From NCBI RefSeq assembly GCF_012275575.1, contig NZ_NPIH01000239.1:1-64000 (forward strand): a stretch of 64,000 nt of DNA. Reading direction: 5' to 3'. The notes beneath the pieces are model-generated. The model saw nothing but the letters and a program-made list of their open reading frames with translations. It made no database searches and was not told the origin of the DNA. The position numbers and the translations under genes are program-made. The DNA comes from Paraburkholderia sp. SG-MS1. Its GTDB lineage: Bacteria; Pseudomonadota; Gammaproteobacteria; Burkholderiales; Burkholderiaceae. Shown here one piece after another: positions 1-8,855 of the stretch (position 1 is the first letter of the stretch; each line of letters starts with the position of its first letter).

Positions 1-63
1 ATCGAGGATGTCGTGGCGGTGGTCGGGGCCGCGTTGATCGTGGTGTCGTTGCACGGGTTTTGA
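1..63 (+). CDS. C-terminal end of an unrecognised, probably membrane protein (partial)
   Basis: Twenty in-frame codons run from the window edge to a TGA at 61-63. They encode a hydrophobic tail rich in Val, Ala, Ile and Leu, like the last transmembrane segment of a membrane protein. The strong hairpin at 111-140 lies 47 bases downstream, where a terminator for this gene would be expected. The family cannot be assigned from so short a piece. Confidence 0.4.
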   Translation: MEDVVAVVGAALIVVSLHGF

Positions 64-110
64 TGGTGGCGTATCGATGCCGTGACGCGTCGATGCTTGG
101 GCCGTGAGAC

Positions 111-140
111 GAAAGCGGGGAGACGCCTCTCCCCGCTTTC
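111..140. terminator. Perfect 13-bp hairpin between convergent genes
   Basis: A 13-base arm at 111-123 and its exact complement at 128-140 enclose a 4-base loop. It lies between the rightward gene ending at 63 and the leftward tehA-like gene ending at 146, so it probably terminates both. Neither side has a clear T-run, so the call rests on stem strength and position. Confidence 0.6.
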
Positions 141-145
141 ACCAA

Positions 146-1162
146 TCAGCTCGCCTGCGCGACCTGCGAATCGGCGGGCCCTTGCCTCACCGGCGCCGCC
201 GGGGTGGTGGTGGCAGGCGGCAGCAGCTTGCCTTGCACCAGCAAGCCCAGCGTCTTCACCGCCAGCATGCCGATGATCACATTCGCCGCCACGAACAGAA
301 CCGGTGCGGCCCATTCGAGCGGACCGGCGGCGCCGCGTTCGAGCATCCGCAGAACCATCGTCGGCAGCGCGGCCACGCCGAAGCTGAAGGCCCAATACCC
401 AGGCACGAACGCTTGCTGGCGGATCCACGGCAGCAGCCGCACCAGCAATAACGCCTGATACAGCCCGCCACCGAGCAGGGCCAGCGCGAACAGATCAGGC
501 GTGCCGCTGCTCAGGCTCAGGTAAGTCAGGCCGCCGACGACCGGCGGCGCGAGTTGCACGCCGAGGATCGGGCGCAATGCTTCGGGCAGTGGCTCATGGA
601 CGGCGGCGCGGTGCAGAATCAGCGATTCGAGTGCGAGCCATGACAGCACGCCGGCGCCGAAAAGCAGCTCGCCCAGCTGATGAAAACCGAAGGCGGCGGC
701 AGCCGTCCCGGCGACGAAACTCGGCGCGACGGTCGGCAGATAAATGGCCGGCGTGATCAGTTCAGGCTTGCGTCCGCCTTGCCAGAGCCGTCCATGGAGA
801 TACACGCCGAGCGCCAGTTGCGCGAGCGCGGCGACGCCGAACAGGCCGAGCGCCGGAGTATGCGCATACGGCTCCAGCTGTTGCGCGGCGAGCAGGCTCG
901 ACACCGGCCCGAGCGCCGCAAACGACGATTGCACCGGATGCTGCATTTCCGCGCGGGCGTCGGCGGCCTGCGTCAGCCACTTGTGCCCGTACGCGGCCAT
1001 CACGACGAGCCACACGGCGAGCGCCGCGACCGTCAGCAGGGTGCCCGCTACGGCGGGCAGATGCCATACCCTGAGCGCCACACGCCACAAATTGGCGAAC
1101 GCCAGCGCGCCCACCGCGATCCCGAAGAAAGCAACTGGAACCGCACCACGATTGCCGTTCAT
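146..1162 (-). CDS. tehA: TehA/SLAC1-type (TDT family) transporter
   Basis: This 338-residue, very hydrophobic protein has about ten membrane segments and the arrangement of the tellurite-resistance/dicarboxylate transporter family, whose members form inner-membrane channels for anions or dicarboxylates. The ATG at 1162 is preferred to an upstream in-frame start at 1225 because a GGAGG lies 8 bases before it and translation from there begins at the first membrane region. The C-terminus is a short Pro/Ala-rich tail. Nothing adjacent suggests tellurite detoxification (no tehB), so a physiological anion substrate is more likely. It is monocistronic. The 1163-1398 gap upstream contains no recognisable gene. 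Confidence 0.75.
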   Translation of the reverse strand: MNGNRGAVPVAFFGIAVGALAFANLWRVALRVWHLPAVAGTLLTVAALAVWLVVMAAYGHKWLTQAADARAEMQHPVQSSFAALGPVSSLLAAQQLEPYAHTPALGLFGVAALAQLALGVYLHGRLWQGGRKPELITPAIYLPTVAPSFVAGTAAAAFGFHQLGELLFGAGVLSWLALESLILHRAAVHEPLPEALRPILGVQLAPPVVGGLTYLSLSSGTPDLFALALLGGGLYQALLLVRLLPWIRQQAFVPGYWAFSFGVAALPTMVLRMLERGAAGPLEWAAPVLFVAANVIIGMLAVKTLGLLVQGKLLPPATTTPAAPVRQGPADSQVAQAS

Positions 1163-1398
1163 CACCGAGCCTCCGAAAGTTGCGACGCGCCCCGATGTTC
1201 CGGGATTGCGCGATCGATGGCTCACTGTAAAAGGCGGCGGCCGATCGGTGAACGCGACAAACGCTCGACAAATGGCGCGATCGTCTCAATCTGCGGGGTT
1301 TGCCGTTTCGTCGCGGTTGGCGAGGGGTGCCTCGAAGAAGGGAGGGTTAGACGCACGCGGCGCGGCATTCGGCCGCCGCCGGGTCGCGACGACGGCCG

Positions 1399-1749
1399 TC
1401 AGGCCGACATGCGTTCGAGCATCGCGAGCAGCGCGTCGAAAGAAAGCGGCTTGCGCGCGTAGGCGATGGTGGGATTTGGCTGCACCGGAATGTCCGACGC
1501 CGCGCTGCACAGGATGATAGGAATTTCGCGCAGAGCGGGGTCGGCATACAGCGCCGCACATAGCTGCAGTCCCGACATGACTGGCATCATGCAGTCCGAC
1601 ACGATGATGTCGGGCCGTGTCCTGCGTATCTGTTCGAGCGCGGCGGCCCCGTTCGACGCCGTCATCACGGTATAGCCGTGCCTCTCCAGCAACAGCCGCC
1701 AGACCGTGAGGATGTCGAACTCGTCGTCCACGACCAGAATGGTTTTCAT
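1399..1749 (-). CDS. Single-domain response regulator (CheY-like receiver)
   Basis: This 116-residue protein is only a receiver domain. Visible family residues are the acidic pair Asp8/Asp9, the phospho-acceptor Asp52 (SDCMMP), the switch Ser82 and the invariant Lys100 followed by Pro. There is no output domain, so it presumably signals through protein contacts. It begins 6 bases after the stop of the KaiC-like gene and is almost certainly co-translated with it. No histidine kinase is adjacent, so the phosphodonor is unknown. Confidence in the fold is high; the physiological role is not known. Confidence 0.9.
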   Translation of the reverse strand: MKTILVVDDEFDILTVWRLLLERHGYTVMTASNGAAALEQIRRTRPDIIVSDCMMPVMSGLQLCAALYADPALREIPIILCSAASDIPVQPNPTIAYARKPLSFDALLAMLERMSA

Positions 1750-1755
1750 GAGCGG

Positions 1756-3273
1756 CTACGTCGTGCGCCGTGGCTGCAGCGTGGCCGACAAGCCCTGCGC
1801 TGTGGACGCGTTGGCCGACACGCCACTGTCGATCACGTCGAGGCCTTGCGACGAAATCACGAGTTCGCGCAGCGAAGTGTCATGCGCGCTTTCACGCTGC
1901 TTGACGATGGAAATCATGCGCCGCAGACCCGTCTCGGACTCCGCGTAACGCAGCAGCACGAGGTTCTCGGTCAATGCCGAGACCCGCACGCTCTTCGCGT
2001 AACCGGGGTCGGCGTAAAGCGGCAGTTCTTCGGTCAGCAGCGTGGTGACACCGATTTCGCGAAGCTGATGCAGCAGCGCATTGAGGAACAGGCCGAAGCG
2101 CTCGGTGCGCAACGCCGAATCGCGGAAGCCCTCCACACCGTCGATCACGATGCGCGACGCGCCGATTCTCTTGACGGTGGCAAGCGCGTTGGCCGCGAGT
2201 TCGTCGACGGCGAGTTCGATGGCCGGTTGCCATTGCACGACGAGGCGGCCGTCTTCGTATCCTTCGGTCAGCGCGATCGAGACCGCCTCGGCTTTGCCGA
2301 TCAGCCGTTGCGGTCCTTCGTAAAAGCCGAGATACACACAGCGTTCGCCGCGCGCCACGCCGGCCGCGAGGAACTGCAAACAAAGCATGGTCTTGCCGAC
2401 GCCCGACGGTCCGATCAGCGTAGTCGTCGAGCCTTGCGCAAAGCCGCCGCCGAGCAGGCCGTCCAGATGCGGCAAGCCGAAGCCGAGGCGCGTGGTGAGA
2501 TCGACCGGGCCCGGCTTCATCGCGCATTGCGCTTCGAGGCGCGGGTACATCAGCAGCCCGCTTTCGGCGATGCGGAAGAAGTGCTTGCCCATCAGATGGT
2601 TGCGCGCGCGCATCTTGTGCACTTCGATTTCACGGGCGCGGCGCATGCCGTCGCTGTAGCGGTTCAGTTCGATCAGACCGTCGACCAGCGTGTGCTCGGG
2701 ATGCGGTTCGTTGCCGGAGAGCGGCGCGAGCAGCAACGTGGTGCAATCCATGGCTGCGACCAGCGCATTGAGCTCGTGAATGAACTTCGACAAGGACAGC
2801 TCGGTTTCGCTGAACTCGCGCGCGCTGCGGAAGCCGTCGATGATCATCAGACTCGGCCGGTAGTCGTAGATGCTCGATGCAATCAGCTTGAGGAAGCCGT
2901 CGAGACCGTCCTGCATCAGCTCGTGATAGCCGGAGACGAACAGCATTTGCTGTGCGACGGCGGTCTCGTCGAAGAAGCTCAGGCCTTTGAGGTGTCCCAG
3001 CAGCTTATCGTGCGACTCGGCGATCAGCGTCATGTACAGCACCTTCTCGCCCTGGCGTACACGATGAAAGCCGATCTGGCTCGACAAAATTGTCTTGCCG
3101 GCCCCCGCCATCCCTTCCAGCAGATAGACGCCGCCGCGGACCAGACCTCCACCGAGGATATCGTCGAAGCCGGGCACACCCGTTTCCACGTTGGCCCGGA
3201 CGCCAGGAGAAGAGATCGCGCTCGAAGGGGTCGCGCCAGGCCGGGAGAACGGTTGAGATTCGGGGATAGTCAT
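1756..3273 (-). CDS. KaiC-like tandem RecA-fold ATPase
   Basis: The 505-residue protein has two KaiC/RecA domains. Walker A motifs are at about residues 54-61 (GMAGAGKT) and 288-295 (GPSGVGKT), each with a Walker B-like strand ending in IDG. Proteins of this family in non-cyanobacteria are ATPases or autokinases linked to signalling rather than clocks, and no kaiA or kaiB is present here. The ATG at 3273 (MTIPESQ) is chosen because the upstream extension to 3354 is poorly protein-like; there is a GGATGA about 9 bases before it. The gene is directly followed by a lone receiver protein, which suggests the two act together in a signalling module. Confidence 0.85.
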   Translation of the reverse strand: MTIPESQPFSRPGATPSSAISSPGVRANVETGVPGFDDILGGGLVRGGVYLLEGMAGAGKTILSSQIGFHRVRQGEKVLYMTLIAESHDKLLGHLKGLSFFDETAVAQQMLFVSGYHELMQDGLDGFLKLIASSIYDYRPSLMIIDGFRSAREFSETELSLSKFIHELNALVAAMDCTTLLLAPLSGNEPHPEHTLVDGLIELNRYSDGMRRAREIEVHKMRARNHLMGKHFFRIAESGLLMYPRLEAQCAMKPGPVDLTTRLGFGLPHLDGLLGGGFAQGSTTTLIGPSGVGKTMLCLQFLAAGVARGERCVYLGFYEGPQRLIGKAEAVSIALTEGYEDGRLVVQWQPAIELAVDELAANALATVKRIGASRIVIDGVEGFRDSALRTERFGLFLNALLHQLREIGVTTLLTEELPLYADPGYAKSVRVSALTENLVLLRYAESETGLRRMISIVKQRESAHDTSLRELVISSQGLDVIDSGVSANASTAQGLSATLQPRRTT

Positions 3274-3666
3274 TGTCGATCTGTCATCCAGAGTGCGGAA
3301 AAGCGACGGTGCGTACCGAAACCGTCTTGTGCTCGAACTGAACATTGCCAGCAATTCGTATTCCCACGGGTGCCTTGACGCGCCTGGGAATTGAATGCCC
3401 GTGATTCTATCCGGCCACGGCGCGCTCCGGGAATGAAACGGCGGCGCGTACGGGCTGTGGATGAGTGTAGCGGAAGGGGGAGGAGACGCGATGGTCGATG
3501 GTTATCGACGTGCGGTGGCGAGTCTTGTTTTCGGTCCGATGTAACGATGTCGCTTCGCGCATGCAAAAACGACGCGCATGCGCGAGCCGCAGGCGTTGCT
3601 CACGCGCCGGACGGCAGCGATGCAGAGCGCGGGCGGTCCGGGCCCTGGCCCGCGCTTACCGGCGGC
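3274..3666. other. Non-coding gap with a candidate terminator for the esterase operon
   Basis: No convincing gene is visible here. Close to the esterase stop (3667) a 9-base GC-rich arm at 3626-3634 pairs exactly with 3648-3656. On the minus strand this hairpin follows the end of the feruloyl esterase gene and is a plausible terminator, although no T-run follows. The rest is the presumed promoter region of the KaiC-like gene. Confidence 0.4.
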
Positions 3667-5409
3667 TTAGCTACACATGAAGCTGCTCGCCGCGTTGACG
3701 TCGCCGCCCTGGTAACGGGCCACTTTCGGATACGCGCAGAGTGGCCGCGTGCGTCCCGTGCCCCAGCCAGCCGGAACGTCGGCGTTGGGCGTGACGCTGC
3801 TCGCATCGCGCGCGCTCGCGAGCACGCCGTCCGGCGCCTTGCCTTGTTCGACCCACGCGATCATCGGCGTGAGCAGGTCGAACTGGTCGGTGCTCGGGCC
3901 GCCGCTGCAATGGTTCATGCCGGCGATCGTGTAGAGCCGCGCGAAGTTCGAGGCGTCGCCGCCGTTGGCCGCACTCAGGCGCTGATACCAGTCGGTCGTG
4001 TCGTTCGATGAAAACACCGGGTCGCTCGTGCCGTGATAAACCATTAGCTTCGCGCCGCGTTGCTTCAATGCACCCAGGCTGGTTTCATCGGGCGGCGTCA
4101 TGAACGACCAGGCCGACTCGCTGTATGCACCGCCGGTGGCGAAGATTTTCGGTGCGTCGGTGTCCATGCTGAAGTTCAGCGCGTAGGCGGACAACTGGCT
4201 CAACACGGCGGCGCTTTGCGGCGGGGTCGTGAATGTGAAGGCCGCCGCGGCCGGATCGAGCGTGATCGAATTAGCCTGCTTCCATGCCGACCAGCCCGGG
4301 CCAAGACCCGCGTCGTACGGAAAACTTGAGTACAGCGCCGTACCCGCACTGTTGCGCGCGCCCGAGAACACGTTGCCGATCGCGTCCTTCTGCGCGCTCG
4401 TCAGACAGCTTCCGTCGCGCGCGTTGTTCGCGCAGGTGGGAACGTCGTTGGCCAGGCTGAAATTTGCCTGGCATGCCTTGATATCCTGAATGAGGCCGTC
4501 ACTCGCGCCGTCGAGCGCGTCGCACTTGGCCAGTATCTTCGAGGCGACCATCTGACGTTCGGCGGCGGTAAAGCCGGTCGTGATGTCGGGCAAACCATTG
4601 GCCGTGGTCGCGGTCGCGACCTTCGCCAGTTGTTGCGCGCTCCACATCTCGCCGATCGCGGCCTTCGGCAGATGGAAGCCGGGGTCGCCCGCAATGATGC
4701 CGTCGTATTCGGCCGATGAGCGCGCTGCCGCGACCAGCGCGTGGCGGCCGCCGTTGGAGCAGCCGTCGAAATAGCTGCGGTCCGGCGCCTTGCCGTAGGC
4801 GAGCTTGATCACCTGTTTGGCCATCGGCGTGAGCGTGGCGACCGCGTGATAGCCGTAGTCGATGCGCGCCTGCGGGTCGAGCCCGAACAGCGGATTCTGC
4901 GAAGCGCTATGCCCCGCATCCGAGCTGATGACCGCGAAGCCCATGTTGAGCGCGTCGTTGGTCGGACCGCCGCCGCCGATCTCGCCGGTGGCGGTCAGGA
5001 CGTTGCCGTCCAGACCACCATTGGCCTGGTAGAAGAAGCGGCCGTTCCATGCCAGCGGCAAGCGCATCTCGAAGCCGATCGCATACGTCTTGCCGTCGAC
5101 GCTGCTCACGCGCTGGTTCATGTTGCCCTGGATGAGGCAGTGTTCGGCGACCGGTTTGTCGGCCACTTTCAGCGTGCCGGCCGCCACGTCTGTCACCGTG
5201 GTGAAAACCGTGTTGGCGAACGTGAGTTTCGCGGCCAGCGCCGCGCAATTGCCCGTGAGCGTGCCGGGCGTGGCCGCGCTCAGATGCGGTAACGCATTGG
5301 CGCTGCTGTGGACACTGCTGTTGCCACTGTCGGTGTCATTGCCGCCGCATGCGGCGAGGCCGAGCGCGGCAGCCGCTGCGAGCGCGATAGAAGTGCGCTT
5401 CATGTTCAT
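3667..5409 (-). CDS. Tannase/feruloyl esterase family lipoprotein
   Basis: This 580-residue protein belongs to the tannase/feruloyl esterase family, secreted serine esterases that release gallate or hydroxycinnamates from plant esters. A lipoprotein signal is visible, with the lipobox ending at Cys21 (LAAC). The nucleophile is Ser218 in GCSNGG; Cys217 beside it and the Cys after the C-terminal catalytic His (NHCSGG) are the pair that forms the family's characteristic disulfide. An Asp in GTSDPVF completes the triad. It lies 10 bases after the porin gene and in the operon of the MFS transporter, facing a ferulate degradation operon, so feruloyl esters are the likely substrates. Location is probably outer membrane or periplasm. 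Confidence 0.88.
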   Translation of the reverse strand: MNMKRTSIALAAAAALGLAACGGNDTDSGNSSVHSSANALPHLSAATPGTLTGNCAALAAKLTFANTVFTTVTDVAAGTLKVADKPVAEHCLIQGNMNQRVSSVDGKTYAIGFEMRLPLAWNGRFFYQANGGLDGNVLTATGEIGGGGPTNDALNMGFAVISSDAGHSASQNPLFGLDPQARIDYGYHAVATLTPMAKQVIKLAYGKAPDRSYFDGCSNGGRHALVAAARSSAEYDGIIAGDPGFHLPKAAIGEMWSAQQLAKVATATTANGLPDITTGFTAAERQMVASKILAKCDALDGASDGLIQDIKACQANFSLANDVPTCANNARDGSCLTSAQKDAIGNVFSGARNSAGTALYSSFPYDAGLGPGWSAWKQANSITLDPAAAAFTFTTPPQSAAVLSQLSAYALNFSMDTDAPKIFATGGAYSESAWSFMTPPDETSLGALKQRGAKLMVYHGTSDPVFSSNDTTDWYQRLSAANGGDASNFARLYTIAGMNHCSGGPSTDQFDLLTPMIAWVEQGKAPDGVLASARDASSVTPNADVPAGWGTGRTRPLCAYPKVARYQGGDVNAASSFMCS

Positions 5410-5419
5410 GCGAGATCTC

Positions 5420-6562
5420 CTAGAACGAATGACGAATGCCGAGCATCACGCCGGTCTGGCCGGTGCCTGCAGAAGGCGTTGTGCCGCCGCCCCCGCCGCT
5501 GACCGAGTAGCGAGCCTTCGCGCTGTTGGCGAGATACGAGCCTTGCGCGTAGACGGCGGTGCGCTTCGACAGCAGATAGGTGGTGCGCAGGGTGCCCATC
5601 GTGGCGCGCGTGTCGTGGTCGCTATTGGTGATGTGATAGACCTCGCCGTCGACGATGAAAGCGGGCGTCACGAAATACGATGCGGCGACGAAAAACAGAT
5701 TCGAGCGCACATCGGCGAGCGCGGCGGACGACGTATCGACGCGGCGATTCAGCCAGCCCAGGCCGAGCTTGGCCTGGCTGCCGAGGTTTGCGTAGGCGCT
5801 CACATGCGTGCGGATGTCCTTGTCGGCGGCATTGATGAGCGGAGTCGGCGCTACGCCGTCGAAAAAGTTTGCCGCTGCGGTGCTGCCGCCGCGCTGTTCT
5901 TCGTATGAAGCTGCCACGCCGAACAACGGCGTGTCGTACTTCAGCATCACTGACCATTCGCGACATTCCGTGGCATGACCGGGAACCGAACCGGTGCAGG
6001 TGCCCTGGCCCGGCGAGTTGCCGGTGCCAGCGGCGTCGCGGCCGAACGAATAATTCGCGCCGAGCGTCACCCCCGCATAGCTGCCGAGGTAGGTCATGGA
6101 GTTGTCGGCGCGCGCGTTCGGCACATACGCGTCGAGCGAGCCCAGCCCGTAGATGTCCGGTCCGATCAGGTCCGCGCCCATCAGCGCAAGGTAGGTCATC
6201 GTGTACTGGCGCCCGAACGTGAGCGTGCCGTACGGGCTCTTGATGCCCATGAACGCCTGACGGCCGAACAGCCGGCCGCCCTGGCCGAGATCGCCGGCGC
6301 GCACATTGAAGCCGCTTTCCAGTGTGAAGACCGCGCTATAGCCGCCGCCGAGGTCTTCGTTGCCGCGCAGTCCCCAGCGTGACGGAAACTCGCCGGTGAC
6401 GGCGGGCATGCGGAATATGCTCTTGCCCGCTGCGTTCGCGTGGGAAACGTATTCGATGCCGGTGTCGACGATGCCGTAGAGTGTCACACTCGATTGCGCT
6501 GCTGCGGCCCCGCTGACCGCGCACAGTGCGCCGCAGAGTAGAAGGCGTGCGGATGCTTGCAT
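5420..6562 (-). CDS. Burkholderia-type outer-membrane porin
   Basis: The 380-residue protein starts with a signal peptide ending at AAAAQ, followed by SSVTLYGIVD, the usual first strand of betaproteobacterial trimeric porins, and finishes with a C-terminal Phe (GIRHSF), the outer-membrane assembly signal. The ATG at 6562 is preferred to the TTG at 6577 because a GGAG lies 10 bases before it and reading then begins at the signal peptide. It lies between the MFS and esterase genes in one leftward operon. The inferred role is passage of hydroxycinnamates released by the esterase. Confidence 0.9.
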   Translation of the reverse strand: MQASARLLLCGALCAVSGAAAAQSSVTLYGIVDTGIEYVSHANAAGKSIFRMPAVTGEFPSRWGLRGNEDLGGGYSAVFTLESGFNVRAGDLGQGGRLFGRQAFMGIKSPYGTLTFGRQYTMTYLALMGADLIGPDIYGLGSLDAYVPNARADNSMTYLGSYAGVTLGANYSFGRDAAGTGNSPGQGTCTGSVPGHATECREWSVMLKYDTPLFGVAASYEEQRGGSTAAANFFDGVAPTPLINAADKDIRTHVSAYANLGSQAKLGLGWLNRRVDTSSAALADVRSNLFFVAASYFVTPAFIVDGEVYHITNSDHDTRATMGTLRTTYLLSKRTAVYAQGSYLANSAKARYSVSGGGGGTTPSAGTGQTGVMLGIRHSF

Positions 6563-6634
6563 GAAAGATGTCTCCAAACCGTTTGATTGAACGTCTGTGT
6601 TGTTGTTGTCAGGTCTTCTTGCGGGGCTGCGCGC

Positions 6635-7882
6635 TCATTCGTCGGCGCGCGGGCGGCGCAGTAACAGCAATGCGGCCGCGGCGGCGATCACTGTCACCGG
6701 AATGCTTGCGCCGATCACCGTCGACGAACTGCGCCCCATCGCCAGCAATTGACCGGCGGCCAGCGGCCCGACCACCGAGCCGACGCGCCCCACGGCCACC
6801 GCCGCGCCGACGCCGGTGCCGCGCATCGCGGTTGGATAGAACGCGGCGGACAGCGCGTGCAACACCGATTGCCCGCCGATCACGAACATCCCCGCGAAGA
6901 ATGCGGCGGCGGCGAGCGCACCGAAGCCGGGCGCCATCGAGAGCGCCGCGAGCGACGCGATGATGCCGACGTACATGCCCGCCACCACGACACGGGAGCG
7001 CATCCGATCCATCAACATGCCGATGCACAGCGCGCCGATCCCGCCGCCCACGTTGAAGAAGATCTGCACGTAACCGACCTGCGCGCGCGCCAGACCGCTT
7101 GCGGCCATCAGCGAAGGCAGCCAGTTGAGCAAGAAGTAGAGGACGATCAGCGTGCAGAAGTAGCTGACCCAGATCTGCACGGTGGAGAGTCCACGCGTGC
7201 CGCCGAACAGGATTTCGCCGACTGGCGCGGGCTTGATGCGTCCGTCGTGCGAGGCCTCGGTGAATGCCTTCGAATCCGCGAGAAACAGGAGCAGCAGCGG
7301 CACCAGCAGCAAAGGCCCCGCACCGCCCACATAGAAGATGTGGCGCCACTCGGCGTCGCCCGCGCTCATCACGCCGATCACCGACGCGATCACGCCGCCG
7401 AACGGAATGCCGCAATACATCACGCTGACGGCGGTGCTGCGCGCACGCGGCTCGACCGCTTCCGACGACAACGCAATCAGGTTCGGCAACGCGCCGCCGA
7501 GCCCGATGCCCGTCAGCACGCGCACGATCACCAGTGTGTGAAAGTCGCTGACCAGCGCGGTCATGATCGAGAGCAGGCCGAACAGGCACGCGGAAATCAC
7601 CAGCACGCGCTTGCGGCCGATGCGGTCGGCGAGTCGTCCGCCGAACATGGCGCCCGGCAGCAAGCCGAAAGTACCGGCGCTGAACGCGAGACCCATCTGT
7701 CCGACCGACAGGCCGAACTCGCGCGCCATGCGTGGTGCGGCCACGCCGACCGACTGCAGGTCGAGCCCTTCGAGCAGCGCAATCGCAAAACACAATCCAA
7801 GCGTGATCGCGGCGCCCGATCGGCCGGATGCCGCCGGGGCGGAAACGCCTTGCGTCGGAGTCAATGTTCCGGTTCTTTTCAC
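6635..7882 (-). CDS. MFS aromatic-acid transporter (AAHS/MhpT-like), probable hydroxycinnamate permease
   Basis: The 415-residue protein has twelve membrane segments and the cytoplasmic-loop motif GRLADRIGRKRVL of the major facilitator superfamily. Its overall form resembles the aromatic acid:H+ symporters, including 3-hydroxyphenylpropionate carriers. The start is a GTG at 7882 with AAGGA 8 bases upstream; the open frame continues to 8080 but that part runs through the operator region. It heads the transporter-porin-esterase operon, which has an operator-promoter copy matching that of the ferulate catabolic operon, so ferulate or p-coumarate is the likely substrate. The leader from the predicted promoter to the start is about 250 bases. 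Confidence 0.85.
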   Translation of the reverse strand: MKRTGTLTPTQGVSAPAASGRSGAAITLGLCFAIALLEGLDLQSVGVAAPRMAREFGLSVGQMGLAFSAGTFGLLPGAMFGGRLADRIGRKRVLVISACLFGLLSIMTALVSDFHTLVIVRVLTGIGLGGALPNLIALSSEAVEPRARSTAVSVMYCGIPFGGVIASVIGVMSAGDAEWRHIFYVGGAGPLLLVPLLLLFLADSKAFTEASHDGRIKPAPVGEILFGGTRGLSTVQIWVSYFCTLIVLYFLLNWLPSLMAASGLARAQVGYVQIFFNVGGGIGALCIGMLMDRMRSRVVVAGMYVGIIASLAALSMAPGFGALAAAAFFAGMFVIGGQSVLHALSAAFYPTAMRGTGVGAAVAVGRVGSVVGPLAAGQLLAMGRSSSTVIGASIPVTVIAAAAALLLLRRPRADE

Positions 7883-8140
7883 GTTAGTGATCCTTATTAA
7901 AATGCGTGGTTTCCGGTTTTGATGAAGTACGGCAGATGCCGGCCAGGCGCCCACGCGCGTGCGGGCCCGAGCCGTCCGGTCGACGGACGGCATGGGCAAA
8001 ACGGTGGTCAGATCGGCATCAAGCGCGTGATGGGACGCCTCGCCACACCGCAGCGCGCGGCGCATCGTGTCGATGTCCACGTGACGGCGTGTGTGCTACG
8101 AGGCCAGCGGCGTCTCTCCATACGCCGCATCGTGATGTGG

Positions 8141-8169
8141 ATTTAATATCAGGTAGGCTGATAAAACAA
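8141..8169 (-). promoter_or_regulatory. Promoter with MarR-type operator for the transporter-porin-esterase operon
   Basis: On the minus strand a -35 TTGTTT (8169-8164) and a -10 TTAAAT (8146-8141) are 17 bases apart, and the spacer holds the imperfect palindrome ATCAGCCTACCTGAT. The -10 side and the operator's right arm (CCTGATATTAAAT) are identical to the promoter before the hydratase-lyase gene, with the same spacing. Confidence 0.75.
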
Positions 8170-8218
8170 GTGCAAATTCTTCGGTGAAAACACCTAGCAC
8201 TCTGGCGGCGCGGAGAAT

Positions 8219-8689
8219 CTAGCCGCGCAGATTCCGAACGAAAGTTTCGAGGTGAGTCTGAAGCGCGCCGGCCACGTCGAGTTCGATGCCTTCCATCATC
8301 TGTTTCTCGATGGACTTGACGGCCAGTTCGCATTCGCGCAGCACGGCGCGCCCTTCGTCCGTCAATTGCAGCAGCACGATGCGGCCGTGCGTCGGGTCGG
8401 GTTCGCGGCTGACCCAATTGCGGCTCGCCATCGCGTTCATCACTTCGTTGGCCGATTGCGGCGTGATGAACGAGCGCTCGGCGACTTGTGCATTGGACGC
8501 CTGCCCCTTCGCCTCAAGCACGGAAAGCGCCGTGAATTGCGCGAGCGTGAGACCGAGCGGCGCGAGCGCTTCAGTCATGCGGCGCCGCAGGATGCGATCG
8601 AGGCTGCCGATCACATAGGTCAGGCGCAGGCTGGATCTGCGGGGGCGTGCGGCGGTGGGCTCGGCGGCTGGCTTTTGATTTTTGCTCAT
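8219..8689 (-). CDS. MarR-family repressor of the hydroxycinnamate genes
   Basis: The 156-residue protein has the MarR winged-helix core: the recognition helix region includes ITPQSANEVMNAM and the wing includes DPTHGRIVLLQLTDEG. It lies between the two ferulate operons and is transcribed away from the catabolic one. Known MarR regulators of this pathway (FerC of Sphingobium, CouR of Rhodopseudomonas) are repressors released by hydroxycinnamoyl-CoA; the same mechanism is inferred here. The two operator-promoter copies at 8141-8169 and 8782-8810 are its probable targets. The ATG at 8689 is chosen over 8719, though no good Shine-Dalgarno precedes either. Confidence 0.85.
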   Translation of the reverse strand: MSKNQKPAAEPTAARPRRSSLRLTYVIGSLDRILRRRMTEALAPLGLTLAQFTALSVLEAKGQASNAQVAERSFITPQSANEVMNAMASRNWVSREPDPTHGRIVLLQLTDEGRAVLRECELAVKSIEKQMMEGIELDVAGALQTHLETFVRNLRG

Positions 8690-8781
8690 GATGGACAGGA
8701 GGTTCGGTCTATCCCGCATCTTAGCGCGCCGGCCCCCCGAAACCGTCGCTAGGGGTTTGCACCGAGCCGGCGAATTTCCGC

Positions 8782-8810
8782 TTTACATATCAGGCAACCT
8801 GATATTAAAT
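8782..8810 (+). promoter_or_regulatory. Promoter with MarR-type operator for the ferulate catabolic operon
   Basis: A -35 TTTACA (8782-8787) and a -10 TTAAAT (8805-8810) are 17 bases apart. The spacer region contains the perfect palindrome ATATCAGG-CAA-CCTGATAT at 8787-8805. A repressor bound here would cover both promoter elements. It lies between the divergent MarR and hydratase-lyase genes. Confidence 0.8.
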
Positions 8811-8855
8811 GTGTCCATCAGGCCGCTGCGCGGTCGACATTCACGGAGAAAACAG

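Noticed and set aside
146..1162. A tellurite-resistance operon
   Set aside because: Only the TehA-type transporter is present; there is no tehB, terC or related gene beside it.
1678..3378. A 566-codon open frame on the plus strand
   Set aside because: It is the antisense shadow of the KaiC-like gene; composition is Arg/Gln/His-rich, as expected for antisense frames in high-GC DNA, and no family is recognisable.
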